NCBI RefSeq assembly: GCF_949628215.1
Contig: NC_134283.1
Span: 5,821,610 to 5,885,609, forward strand
From: Phalacrocorax aristotelis
Lineage: Eukaryota > Chordata > Aves > Suliformes > Phalacrocoracidae
Direction: 5' to 3'
DNA length: 64,000 nt
In this document: piece by piece, positions 13,001-26,500 of the stretch
Layout: each line of letters opens with the position of its first letter
Position numbering within the stretch: position 1 is the stretch's first letter
Notes under the pieces: model-generated
What the model was told of the DNA's origin: nothing
Database searches by the model: none
The model's input: the letters and a program-made list of their open reading frames with translations, nothing else
Translations under genes and position numbers: made by a program

Positions 13001-16000
13001 ATATTGATTATGTTGAAGCAGAATTGAAGCTTGTGTTTTTCAAAAATTGCAATCCAGTGCTTGGTGCCTAATATGGGGCATTAAAGGCTGATTTGCAAAG
13101 GTACCAAGGCAAGCATACTACACTTACTTATGTTAGATCAGCATTGTGTGTGCTCGTCTCCTTGTTCTACAAGAATTTAGGCGTATGAAGCTAGCCTTTC
13201 CAAATGGCATATAATTTACATATATAAGCTTATATTTTGAAAAAAATTAATTCGTGATTATGATTACTTTAAGATTTGGCTACCAAAACTGAACTGGTTT
13301 TAAGGGGTTCAATTTTTAGCAGTGGTGAATACCGCCTAGAAGGTTCCCTTACAGAATCTTAATGTAGGCCACAATTTTTTTTTAACACCTATTAACTTTT
13401 TCGGCATCATAAGCAAAATATGATTTAGATTTCTTTCACCTCATCAGCTTCTACTTCCAACAACAACAAAAAAATTAATACACCTTGAACGATCTGAAAC
13501 CCAGGAATAAATCATTCATCATTGTCTTCTGAGACGTTTCATACAGCACAATGCTTTTCTGAAGAAACTTTCTCTTGATGGCCACCATCTGGAGTAACTC
13601 ATAAGGGCAAGTTAGGACTCTGTAAGAGATCTGCAGGGCCCCCTAAAACATTTCTGAGAAAAATGAAAGACTTATTCCAACAGACGCAAGAGGGTTCATA
13701 AACAAAGGAGTTATTCATAGTTTTATCGCAGCTTGGAGTGAGGGTGTGAAAATATTGAGAAAGCTTTGTCACTAATTTCTAGTCAAAGCTTGCAAAACAC
13801 AATTGCTTTGCAAGCCTTATTTTAGCTGGTGGATGTGTTTCAGTTTAAGTCACTGGTACATAACACGTGCTGTAAGGGTGGTTGCTACATCAGCCTTTCA
13901 GTTATAACTGAACAAGGATTAACAAGTCTTGGCTATATGCGAAGGGCTCATAGGTCCTTAAACACAATGCTTATGTACAGACTTTTCTTTTGTGAGTCTG
14001 CCCCGATTCTTCAGAACTATACAAAAGGCAAACTAAAACCAGCAAGTGAATGGTTTTGGTGTATCCAAAATCTATATAGCTGACATTATGCTTGACACCT
14101 CCCTGAAGATACTGGAGTGGCTTTACAATACCTGTTTGGGGTCAGTTACACTCCCATGGGCAGCCAGAAGAGGAGGACTTATTGTAATTGCCAGCCACCC
14201 CCTTGAGACGATGACAGAGGTTTAATTAAGCACTTCTGTGGCTCCCTATTGAAACACACAAGATGAGATTACACAGCCAAGTGCACCATTTTGTCTCTTC
14301 CACACTAGCATATGTGACTATTTAAGTAACTTCTTAAACTATTTAAATTATTTCAATTCATCCAGCTACACAAAGGCAAATAGCAAAAAAAAAGTAATAA
14401 ACCATTCTACTGTGAAGCTTCCATGTGGACTTCTGGCATAAGAAAACTATTTTTAAAAACTGTCTTCCTGTTGAGGAAAACTGCAAAAAGCATGTTTCCT
14501 ACAAAACGGTAAATTCAACTAGCACTGTTCATTTGAACTCAAGCCATTTTTCAAGTTATGGCTGAAAAGGGCTTTCAGGAATTTCCCCTCTTCCTGTGGA
14601 CCCTAGTTCCTAATTTTAATGCTTTTAAAGCAGTATTTTCTTTTCTGTAAATGCTTTTCTCTTCCTTGTGGTAAACAGAATACACTGACAGACTGCTTTA
14701 CTGGCACTATAATATATGAAGTTAACAAACTGCAAAAGAGAGAAACTGTCTTTCTTCCCTTCCCCATCTACCACAGGCAGTTGAAGAGTTACTTATAGCA
14801 ACCGCAGATTAGGAAAAAAATTCACACTGCTGTAGAAATTGCCAACAGTAGACTCACTTGGAGAGCTTGGCTTTATTTGTAGACATTTCCAAACATTGTT
14901 TGTTCTTTTTTGGGGCCTGTTTCAAAATCCATCAAACCAGAGACAAGGCTTCCATTAATTTCAGTGGCTTTGGAGCAGATCCACAGAGGATAGCCTGTGG
15001 CATCTCCAGCTCTGGCATCTTTAGCAGTGTGTTCATGTAGTCAAATTTCCAGTTGCAGAGGGAGAACTGGTCGATGCTACAGAATCCATTGATCACAGAT
15101 GTGAGTCAATGACACCTACTGGAAATGCATAGTCTGTATCACTGAGCCAGATACATTTAAGTACAGTCTCCTTCATCACACCTGTTTTCAGAAACAGACT
15201 GTTTTTCTCACATTTAAGAGGACAAAATGGGAGGGCTGGCTGCCAGCTTCTCCAAAGCCAGCATGGCCCAAGAAGAAGCAAGGACTCTGAAGGAAATGTC
15301 ATGAAATTATACAGTGGCTGACTAACTGAACAGCAGCTTCCCTCAGCTCTGACTTTTGCAATAGCTTGAATATAAAACAGTTGGATTGGGAGGTTCCCAA
15401 ACTGGAGCCTATTAAGTTTTATACACAGCCCAAAAGGGACTCCTCATTTGTAGTCATCCTCAACAGAACCAGCTGACAATCATAGTTACATGGTCTCTTC
15501 CAGGAAGGGGATGGGTGTCTGGGCAATGACTGGGTCAGATCCATCAGCTAATTAGAATATGGATTGGACTTCCCCAGAGCTGAGAAACCCAGTCTGAATA
15601 TTCACATATCAGCTGCTCCATCAGCCCTCTCTATTAGTCAGAAATTAATGTGGGATCTGCTCCAAGGGTCCCATAGCTGAGGTAAGTCTTGATTTTCAAG
15701 AGTGGTGGGAAAGGGGACATCCAGCATAGTGCCTATCCCTCCATCACAGTGCATTTTTCTTCCCCTTTCCTCTCCTCCCCCACAACTGTCCTACCCATTA
15801 AACACTTTCCCATGAACTTTATCTTGAAAACCCCGATCATAGTCCTGCGTTATCCAGCTAAGCAAGGTTACTATGATCCAGAAGTCCAGAAGAGTCTTGG
15901 GATGTAATATCACTCTTAAATGCTTACTGGATGCAGTACACGTACTTTACTTTACAAGAAAGTTTTAGAGACGTAGAGCTGGACTGGCACAGTGAGCAAC

Positions 16001-17265
16001 ACGTGCATTACCTTCATCTCAACAGTGTAATGCAGGTGGCATTTCTGCTATGCGGGAATTCAACCAAACATCACTGTTTCCTGCATCTCTGTGATGCAGT
16101 AGCTGGCACACTGATCCATGTCTAAATATAAATGCATGGTTTTTTCAGCATCACTTTATGGTTGCATAAATTAATTATAATTGTATTAAATTCAATGGAC
16201 TTAATGGACAGGAGGGTTGCAACGGCTAAATATCCTTATTTGTACTATATTTCTGCTAATCCAGTGGCCTTGGAAACCTGATGGATATCTTTTGTAAAGA
16301 AGTTCAGAAGCACTTAGGGATTTCAGCTCCTGAAGTTGCTGGGCTGGCTTCCCGAAGTCCATCAGCAGCCTTTGGAATGTGCACATAAGGCTCCCAAGTA
16401 GCTCTGATGATTAAGGCAATATTTTCATCTTTTCTAAATCACTGTTTTACCTTTTGGCCTTCCCTCCTACCCCCTAGCAGGTACGAATACTGTCGCTCTA
16501 TATAGTTAAGCAGCTTGGCTTTTAAGGGATGATGGGAGCATTTCACTTGGGGTGTGGAATTCTAAACAGACACTGCTTAAAATGAAGCTTTCTTGGCACA
16601 GCTCAGATAAACTTGAATTGTGTAAACTGTTGGATGGGATGAATATGAAACAATAATTGTAGACATTGCATTAGCATCCAAAAGAAGCACCTCAAATAAT
16701 TATTAAAGATAAAGCAATCCAAAACAATTAAATGTATCTAGAGGAGCACTGTGTGTTTTCCCATCTCATAACTCCCTGTGTTTCTCATTTTCCTCATTCT
16801 CCTTTCATGCTTACTATTGTATCTCTGTTGTTGTTGTGAAGACCTCCAGCTTTAATGTTCACACAATGTTGCCTTTGAAGTAGGAGCTTTATCTCACTTT
16901 CCCATGTGTCCAATAGTGGCATATATCAACTTTATCTCCTCTGCTCATGAGGAAAGCACTACTCTAATGTCTTCTCTTCAAACTAGCTTCACATGGAACA
17001 AGCCATTTATACAAACAGGCTTTACAATAGCCATTGCAGTGACTTAGCATCAACACTTGGTGTGTGTATCCTCAGACACAATCACCATTATATATTAGAA
17101 GCAATCTGTTCCATGTTCTATTGCTGCTATTGTTGCAAGCAGCAAAGAGGAAAGAGAAATGCCGATGACATGACAAGGATGACATCTCAAGCTTTTGAAG
17201 AAGGCAGCAAAAAGAGCGGTGATGTGATAAGCAAGACCAGTACCACACAGGACACTGAGCTGAGA
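7100..17265. other. Intergenic interval between divergent BCO1 and PKD1L2
   Basis: About 10 kb of AT-rich sequence with no exon I can support on either strand. It contains the degenerate CA/TA microsatellite near 8236-8350 and a weak T-rich GTGAGATTT-like tandem near 10341-10415. Short open frames (60-90 codons) look like chance. There is no CpG island at the PKD1L2 end, which fits a tissue-restricted promoter. Confidence 0.6.
8236..8350. repeat. Degenerate (CA)n/(TA)n microsatellite
   Basis: Alternating CA, TA and ATAC units followed by GTGTGTGAGAGAG-type sequence. The low-complexity minus-strand open frame here (rich in Cys, Val, Ile and His) is a translation of the repeat and not a gene. 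Confidence 0.85.
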
Positions 17266-17566
17266 ATGTGGCTCGGGATCGCAGTTCTAATTTCTCTTGC
17301 TGTATGCTTGGCTGTGGAGGAGGCAACCGTTGATGAAGGAACCCTTTGCTCAAAGTACCAGCTAGCTTTCAACCATTCATGCTATGAGTTTGTTCGACTC
17401 CAGCGTACCTTCACAAGTGCTCAGAGCTGGTGTGAGAGAGGAGGGGGGCACCTTGTCTTTATTGAAAATGAGGAAACTCAAGAGTTCTTGCAAAAACATA
17501 TTGCTGAGGATCAGGAATGGTGGATAGGACTGATCTCAAACTCCTTGCCAAATGAAACTACTGACG
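17266..17566 (+). CDS. PKD1L2: PKD1L2 exon 1: signal peptide and first half of C-type lectin domain
   Basis: Starts [16 protein letters not shown], a hydrophobic signal sequence. Lectin-fold cysteines at residues 28, 39 and 56 and the WWIGL motif at 85-89 follow. The frame stays open upstream to an ATG at 16993, but that would bury the signal peptide. Donor GACG/GTAGGT, phase 1. Confidence 0.9.
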
Positions 17567-20500
17567 GTAGGTGATTATTGAAATCCTGTCTTCTTTAAAA
17601 CTGTATCAGCCCATGATGCTTACTTAACATGACAACAAATGCATTCAGTCCTTCTGTAGACATCTGCTAAAAAGCCACTGTCTTTTGTTGCTGTAACTTC
17701 AGATTTATATTAAGAAGTTTTAATTGCCTGCTTTGCTTCTGAGTTGCATTTGTCGCTCTTTTCACCGGATCCTGTGGTGGTGAGTTAGATCAGCTTGCTG
17801 ACCCAGTGAAAAAAATGTGCTGGGTTAGTTTTCTAGTGGAAGAGTAAGCTGAGCCAATTCATCATACCAGGAAGTGCTGCAAGATCTGATACAAGGGAAA
17901 TGGTGGAATCTTGTGTCTGGGAGCACAGGGGGAAGTGGTGGTGTCTCTTTTAGTGATTATATCAGGTTAAATATAAAATGTAATTGAAGATCCCTATGCA
18001 GACTAAACCACCTCTGCTTCAGTGGGAGCAGGTCTATGGTCCTGCTGTGCAGGCTCTGACTCTGTAATTGTGTTGCTGTGGAAAATAAACATTTGGGACA
18101 TGATTACTTTGTTCACAGGGTCAATGATTTGGCTGGACACTTCAAATATAAGCTACAGTAACTGGTACAAGGATCAGCCATCTACGTTCTTATCCACATG
18201 TGGGTACATCCTGAAGAATGCCAAGTATCAGTGGGGTGTGACTGAAAATTGTAGCCAGGAATTTGACTTCATTTGTGAGTTTGGTAAGATATACAACAGC
18301 TGGAACTGAGAAGTGAGAATGCCATGTTCATAACTGTGCATAACTTGCCTTGTCACTTTCAGAATTGCTGTACAATAACTTAATAAAGCTCATTAAAAGT
18401 GAACAAGCAAAAAGCCATATAACCCCATCAGGAGCTCTTTTCCAGTGTGCTGACATATGATCTGATCCAAAGAATGGAAGAACCCTGCAGTCACTGGGAG
18501 ATGTAGGAGCTCAGCAACAAGCCATTAAGGTCCAGGTTTCCAACAGAGGGCTAGTAAAATAGAAATGGATCTGAGAATTAATCTAAATGTGTAGCAGTAC
18601 ATTTCTACAGCGATGTAAGCTGGCTAGTTTAAAGCCAATTTGAGTAGTGCATAATAGCGTGGTTACAAGAATAAACTCCCACAATGCCATAGTACTTGAG
18701 CTAGGTGGGACCTGTGTGACTGTCCTGTAAACACAGTCTTAACCAGAAATATGTGCCAAAATAATTCCCATTTGTAACTGAAGCAAAAATACAGCCAGAC
18801 TTCTAGAGGCACCACTCTTAGCAGCCTGGAGTAAGCAAAAGTGAGAGCAAGTTTTTCTTGTTTCTTCTCAGACCCTTCCATCAGGTGGTGTTTGAGGGCT
18901 TCCCCAGGAAAAGGAAGCCAACAGGAACCTGTACTTCCTGGTGGCATTTCAGTGCTCAGCCAAAAAAATCTACAGACATTGTGTCCCTTAAATTGTGACT
19001 TGGAACAAACAGTCCTAGAAAGGAATGCTGGCAATACTGACCCATTCAACATATAAATATGAAGGGAATTTGTGTTCCTCACACTTTGCACATAAGCCAA
19101 GCATTTTAAACTGTAACTAGAACCAAGGTCACAAGCACTGGAAGGACAGTCTGGCCATAGGCTCACTAACATAAAAAACAGTCTGCTAATCCAGTATGCA
19201 AGTACAGGTTAGCACAAGCCCCAGCCGTGCTACTGCCCTGGTCCAGTACTGTACTACTTCTGACGCGATTAACAAATCATTCCACAATCAGTAAAGCTAA
19301 AAAAGTTTTGTTTCCTGTCCTGATTTTCTGTTCCACATCCCCTCCCTACCTTCCTCCTTAGCACTCCCAGTTCACTCCCATACCTCTGCAAATACTTTTC
19401 CCTCCCTCAGATCCCTCCCCTGTAGTTCTGCAGCTGCCTCAGAGCTCCAGCTGTACGTGCCGGCCAGTTGAACCCCACATTGTGGAACAGATAAACACTG
19501 GGTTATAATCCCTACTCCTAACAGAGGCAATGATGTAGCTCTTTCTCTTCTACCTAGCTATTGATTTTCAAGAAATTTTAGGGTGTTTTGAGGTTTATAT
19601 CTATACATCAAATTTGGCTGCAGATGACAAACATTAAAAATGATCGGGAGAGAGGAAATTGGCAGGCAGCACAATCCCTTAAGCTTATTTTCCTTGTAAA
19701 AACAGACTAAAATTATTTTTCCATTACAACCACAGTAGGCAACTGTCTGTAAGAAAACTATCATCTCTTACCATAGGATCTGACTTAAAGCCCATTATTC
19801 AAAGAGTGTTTGCATTATTGAGCAACAATGTCCTACAATCCATCCATCGTTCCACTACTCAGGAAACTGAGACGAGAATGAGGCAATCATAGCCTTGTTT
19901 TCAGTATCTACAGCCCATGCCCATTAATACACATACATATTTCAATAATAGACTCCTACCAGCTTTGCATGCAAGGAGTTAGATCTAATATCTCAAAGAA
20001 ATAGAGGCAATATTTTCATTAGTTTCCGTGGGTGTTGAGTGTTTGGATGTTCCTGCAGCCTGACAGTGCTTGACTTTGTCTCTCTGTAAGATGGGTGTAG
20101 TGATACTTAACACCTTCACACACTGCTACTGTGAGGCTTGGTTCACAGTGAGTTTGAAACTTCAAATGAAACTGATAACTTACCTACTTGAGCCTCTGAG
20201 ATAGGTATATGTGCACAAACAATTAACCAGACAGTGTTCTGCTTTCATCCTTTCTTTGCTCATCTATCCCAGCATTATCCCATCTATCTCAACGTAAGTA
20301 ACAACTTTCATTATTCTTATTTCTTATTTCTATTCTACCATTTGGTACTCAGTAGGTTAGCAATTCGTCATAGTAAAAATATATGTATTGAATCAGGGTT
20401 TGTACATAGGAACACAAACCAGGTTCTGTACATTTTTCCATGTAAAAGTTGCTGAGACAGCAAATACTATGAGAACGCTCTATACAAAGTAAAGAACAAA

Positions 20501-23500
20501 AAAATGCACAAGATGATAGTCCGTATTAGAATTTAACAGCAAATTATTTTTCAAGCTTATTTAGAGAGCTCTAATCTGTAAACTCAACATGTTGCTATAG
20601 TTACAGCCAGGCTTAGATTTAGGCTTTAAATAACAATAGTACACAATTACTGCAGTGTGCACACATTGGCACTGTTAATCAAAGTACTTAGGGGGGGGAA
20701 TGATCAAAACAGCAACTGGACAACAATGTATTTAAGCATGAGACAGCTGAAACAAAAACATTCTTTTGCAACACACCCATAGGACAGCACTTTTTCACAT
20801 CCCCCTCTTCAGGGTATTAAGTATCCTGATGACTACAGGATACTAAGAATTCTGAAAGATAATTAACTGTCCCAGATTAATCAAAAGATGAGGTGTATGC
20901 ATTTAGAGATATGACCTTACTCATTTGAGCAGTCTTGCTGAATGAAGTCAGTCAAATATCACACAGGAACAAAGGTATCTCTACAGCAGAAATGGGATCA
21001 GGTCCCATACTTAATATGCAAACAATTCTCCAGAGCGATTACCTGAATATCATGCAAATCACACACCACCACAAGGCTCTTTTGGAAGTAAGGAGTAACT
21101 TTAAACCTTTGGTACTGTAGGTCAAACAAATGCTAAGTGTTTTCCACAAAAAATATGTTTATTTTTTTAATTAAAATATATTGGTTTATTTTAAAAGTTC
21201 TCAAGTTTTTGTTTAAGGTGATAAAACCCACAATCTATTCTTTGGGATTTTAAAAGAGCAATATTTTATTCTTTGTTCTTTTTTCCCATTTTCTTAATTG
21301 TTTAGCTTAAAGGGGAGAATAAAACAAAATGGATATGCAGGAGAACTGTAGCAGGATTTTTCAGAAATTCAAAAAGTTAATCTGATTTTTTTTTTCTCCT
21401 ATTAGAATCTGGCCAGAGCATTGCCTGTGACAATTACAATGCCACTGTACAATGTGGATCAGGAGAAGTTATTCAAATTGGAGAGAGCTTCTATGGACGG
21501 AAGACCCCTCACTACTGTGTATCAGAGACTGCTCTCCAGTATGATACCAATGAAGACTGTAGCTGGATCAGTGTCAAAGATGAAGTAGCAGGTAGTATCA
21601 TATGGCATTGCTTATCAGAAGCATAGAGCACGTGCCAAAGTTCCTGGTCGCTAAAATATTTTATCTTGATTTTCAGTACAGTTAGTTAGTGAATAAGGAA
21701 GTGTATTATTCCTAGAATGACGGGAATAGTAGAGAACTGGCACGGAGGAGGTTCGCTTAGGAGGCTGGATGGAAAGGAGGGATTTTGCAAGGAGCAAAGA
21801 TTCAGAGGAGAGGGGGAGCAAATGGAGAACAAGGGTTCCTCTTACTGTGTGACGAAAATATGTGGGCACACCAATTCCCTGATTAACTCAATGGGACACC
21901 CTAGGTTTGACAGAGATGGAGGAGGACACATCCACACAAACCTAATTCCCAGCCGGAAGGGGTGAAAAGGCTGGCACCCATGGGGAGAGGAGGGCAGGAG
22001 GGATCTGGTGCTGCCTGCCATGTGTTGAGTACACGTCCTGCTGGACCTACAGGGCTCCAGGGCCTGCCAAACTAAACAGTCACCACGGCCTGTCCCTATG
22101 GTGAGTCTTTGGGCTTCCAGCCAAAATTAAACCAAACACATAACTTCTTTTTTTTTTTAACACTCCTAAGTCAGCTTTATTCCAACAAAGTGCAACAGTG
22201 CTAAGAAATAGCAGGCAATAAGCAACACAATAAAATCAAAGTGATGTGGGACTTCGTCTAGAAATCAATAACATGATATTTCTTCCCCTCCCCTTTTTGT
22301 TTCTGTAATCATCTCTTATCTGAGCTGTTATGACAGTCAATCATCTAAAACAGACCTTCTTTCCAGGCCAGTGTCATGGTCTTCAGGCCTGTCAGGTGGC
22401 AGCGGATGGTACTTTCTTTGGAGATCCTTGTCCAGCATCTGGAAGCTATTTGTCTATTCAATACCACTGCAAAGAAGGTAAGTGGGAAGGGCCTGTCAAC
22501 ACCAAAAGCCTATTCTGCTCTTCGCTGTAACACTGTGAACGTTGATATTTAGCTTAACAACCACTGCTTCATCCTCAGGAAGAACCTGCAAGAGCGGTCA
22601 CCACTAAAAATAGGCACAAAAATTAAGCTTCCCTGTCCTAACTGAGGGGTTTTGATAAGATAAAAAGCCAGGAAATTCAGACACATAAAACACACTTAAA
22701 TGAAATTATGTTCCAACAAGAATCTTGACCACAAGCTATGGAAAAGAATCAGCTCCCTGGTCACACCACTAATGCACTCAAATTACCAGCAGTATCAACT
22801 CTGTTTTGGAGAAGGTCTGCTCTCATTTATGGAAAATTAATTGAATTATGTAAGAAATGTAGACAAACAATGGCATTGAATTCTGTCATTATGTTTTACA
22901 GGTCTGCAGCTGGTTGTAACAGATACATGCTTTGTCTTTGAAAACATCATGGTCAGTTTGAACTGGCTGCTCTCTCCATACTCTGGCAACCTTTCCTGCA
23001 TCATTAGCACTGGAGATGGCCACACTATTGATCCTTACTACCCTCTAACGTAAGATACATCCTTCATGTATCATCAGACAACCAGTAAATTTCACTGCTT
23101 GCATTTGATTGAATGCTCCAAGTTTCTAAATGAGCTGTTAAAAATTAAGTAGATTAATAATAGGCCATACATACAAGACACTTGGACTCTGTAGAAACTT
23201 GTTTTGAAATTAATACAAAATTTTATGTCAAGCTGCCAACCACAATCTTTCTTCCTCTTATTATGACAAATGATTTCTATTTCTTACTGAGATAATTTAT
23301 TCCAGATCCTAAGACACAAAATTATTGAAAACATGTCAGCAATTGCCAAAGAAACAGGCAAGCTTTATTTTCTTAAGTTTAAAGAGTGTTTTTTGATAAC
23401 ATTTAAAATCATACAATGACATTCTGGAGTTTTTCTTTTGTTTCAATTGCATAAAAATTGCATCTTTAAAAGACCAAACATTTTTCTGCTGGATTTAAAA

Positions 23501-26500
23501 ATCAGATTTTGTTGTAGTGCTAGGAATGACAGATGATGGCTCTAAAAATTTATTTGCCTACTAATGGAATCCTGCTTTAGTTAACTAGAAAAATAAGAGT
23601 AGAAGAATGAAAACCAAAAAGTGGTAATATACTAGAAACAGTAAACATTCTTTCAGAGCCACAGACACAGGCCTGTAGCTGTAAAGAACTTGAAAAAAAA
23701 AATCTTGGATAGTGAACCTTTAAGTAAAACATACTCACTAGCTGTAAGCAAAGACTTGCTGGTTTTATGGGAAGCCCTTTTACTTCACCTACTAAACAGC
23801 TCACAGTCATGCTCATCTGTTTTCTGTGTCCAGTTTGATACCCACTCTTACTGGGATTGCCTTTTCTGGTCTGATCTTGTCATTGGCATGTTTTTGAAGT
23901 CCAGTTAGAATGAAACCTTTTTCTTCATTAAAATAGCTAATAATAAATATGCATTATCAAGGTGATATGTCCTGATGTTTGCTTGCATTTGTTAGGTGGT
24001 ACAATGATAAGAATATAAATAGTTCAGAGAGAATAGTGTCAGGAATATTACTTATTTGCCTTCCATGGTGTATGTAATTCAAGAAGGGTATTCTTACATT
24101 TTTTCCATCATCTCCCTATGCTTGTTAGCAATAACAGCAAATACCATAGGCTTCTTCATATCTGTTCATGACCAGAGCTGCACCAAACCCAAGAGTGAAG
24201 AGGCATTTTTGCTAGCATGGGTGAAGCAGCTAGAAGCAGCTGCACATAAAACCCCACACACACAAAAAAAAACCACCCAAACCAAAGAGTAAGGGAGTGC
24301 TCTGACAAAATGCTGAGCAGCCTCAGCTTTCACTGATATATCTGAGAGATGGTAAATCAGGAATAAAATAAAGACTAGGGAATTAAGGGCATTGTTATAT
24401 ATTCTAATATGCATAGTCTCTGAGCCTCTGAGCCTGTGCTCAGAGCCAACAAGTCACAAACCGGGTCTAATGTTGCAATGTTATTGAACTGGAATGAACC
24501 TACTTTACAGCAAGATGTATCCACCCTTATAGATATACTTTGAGAATGATCACCCCAATATACATCTTTAATGACACCATAGCTGGAACAAAGGAACAAT
24601 CTTCAACCCTAAAAAATCTGTGTAAATAAATGAGGGATTACAGTGATTGCAGGAGCTGAGTCAGGTCAGAAATTTGGGAACTGTGACCCCTGTTAGGACG
24701 TAAGGCTAAGGACTTGCCAGGACAGTCTTCCACAAGCAGCTGTTCTCTTTCTATTCTAGACTGGTCAGCAATGTCACATACAGATATTCATCTCCTGGAG
24801 AATTTACTGTTTTTGTGGAATGCAGCACCAGCGAATGGCACGTGACAGCACAGAAGCGGGTGACTGTTCAAGATAAGATGAATCAACTAAGCATTACTGG
24901 GTGCTATAGCCAGTATGAATCTGGGAACAGCTCTCACTGCCGTACACTGTATGGGGAGTTGTTGTGGATTCAAGTTGAACTCAATGGAGGTGAGACTAAT
25001 TACTCTGCATGATTTACACAGCAGGCTAAATATTATGCTATCCATGGGATAGAAGCAGGATTTTCATTATGCAAAACAATACTGCTTTTTAGCAAATGCT
25101 TTCCCTCTAATTGTTGCATTCCTGCAATTGAATGCTCTCAGCTCCATTGGAGGGTTCTTTCTCAAAGCTATTACACCACCTCAAACGTAAGTATAAACTC
25201 TTTTTCCCTCTACACGAAGCTGACAAAGCACAAGCATAGCTTTAGTCACATGAATCCACATGAAGCTAGCAGGAGTATTTCCATATTTGAAGTTAGGAAT
25301 CCACAGAAATGCTTCTCTGATTGAGGGTAAGAGGATTCCACACTGAGCTGGTCACATTTGCTGATATATTTTGTTCTCACTTCAAGTTCCTGGAATCCAC
25401 ATATATGCTTAAAAAATAAAATTCAGTACCATATGTTGGAATTCTCTTGACTGTCCGAACACTCCCAGCAGAAAACACATGTGATAGACTTCCATAGGGA
25501 GCCTAGAGGGGCACAAAAGCCTGCATTGCTGCAGTATTCTTATGACTCTCTCATAAAAACCTGAACGCTGCACTAAGCAGCTAGAATTGGATGTCCTATT
25601 CCACAAGCTGTGAGAAATTTTGAACTGTCTTTTTGCAGGCAATGGCGTGACCTACATTATATTAGCAGATAACGTGACACTCGCTGAATCCAGTGCAAAG
25701 GAAGGAATTGTCCCTCACAATCTGACACTCAACAGTGACTCTCAGGAGCTGCTAGGCCCAGGGCTACATCAGCTGCAAATCCGAGCATCCAGCAACACAA
25801 CAGCATCAGAGATCTCTGAGAGCATTGCTGTTCACTTAATTGAGCCAGTATCTGGTCTTCAGGCTGCGTTAGCTTCTCACACTCTGCAGCGGGGGGAGAA
25901 TTTGGAGATAAATGTCTCTGTGACTCATGGTGCCCCAGATAAGCTGAAGTTTGAGGTGATTGGATCTAATGAAACTCACTCTCACAAAGAAGACAGCCCT
26001 CATGGGGAACCTCAAATGTACATCATTCCCATGCACTCTGAAGGTACAGCATGCTGACGTCTTTGGTATCTCTAAGAAACTCACAGCTGAGTAGACGAGT
26101 TCAAATAAACAGTCACAGCACCCTGGGATAGGGGACAATAACGTACAGCTGAATTTAGTAGCTTTTCTGGCTGCTCAGACTTGGTCTGCAGAGCAGTATG
26201 AACAGCAGGGTCTTATTGACTTATAAGTGAGCTAAAAAATTGAACTAGCGAATGGGTTCTCCATACGGAGACTGAAAGCAAGGCTTCATCTGATTTTTCC
26301 AACAAAAATGATATAGTGAACCACGGTTTATTTTTTCATGACATGATCTGATTCAAGTACAAATGATGACATTTTCCTGAATAACGAAGTGGTTTCCTCC
26401 TCTTTGTTCATATGTATAACTTTTCAAGTTTACACTCCACTGCATTTTACACTGCAGTAATTAATAATCTGAGGAGTTCTCAGTAGAGATGACAAAGAAA

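Noticed and set aside
16993-17265. In-frame upstream ATG that would extend PKD1L2 by 91 residues
   Set aside because: The extension has no family resemblance and would bury a clear signal peptide that starts at 17266.
18663-19172. 169-codon minus-strand open frame in PKD1L2 intron 2
   Set aside because: No recognisable domain, no splice or promoter support, and a composition like translated noncoding DNA.
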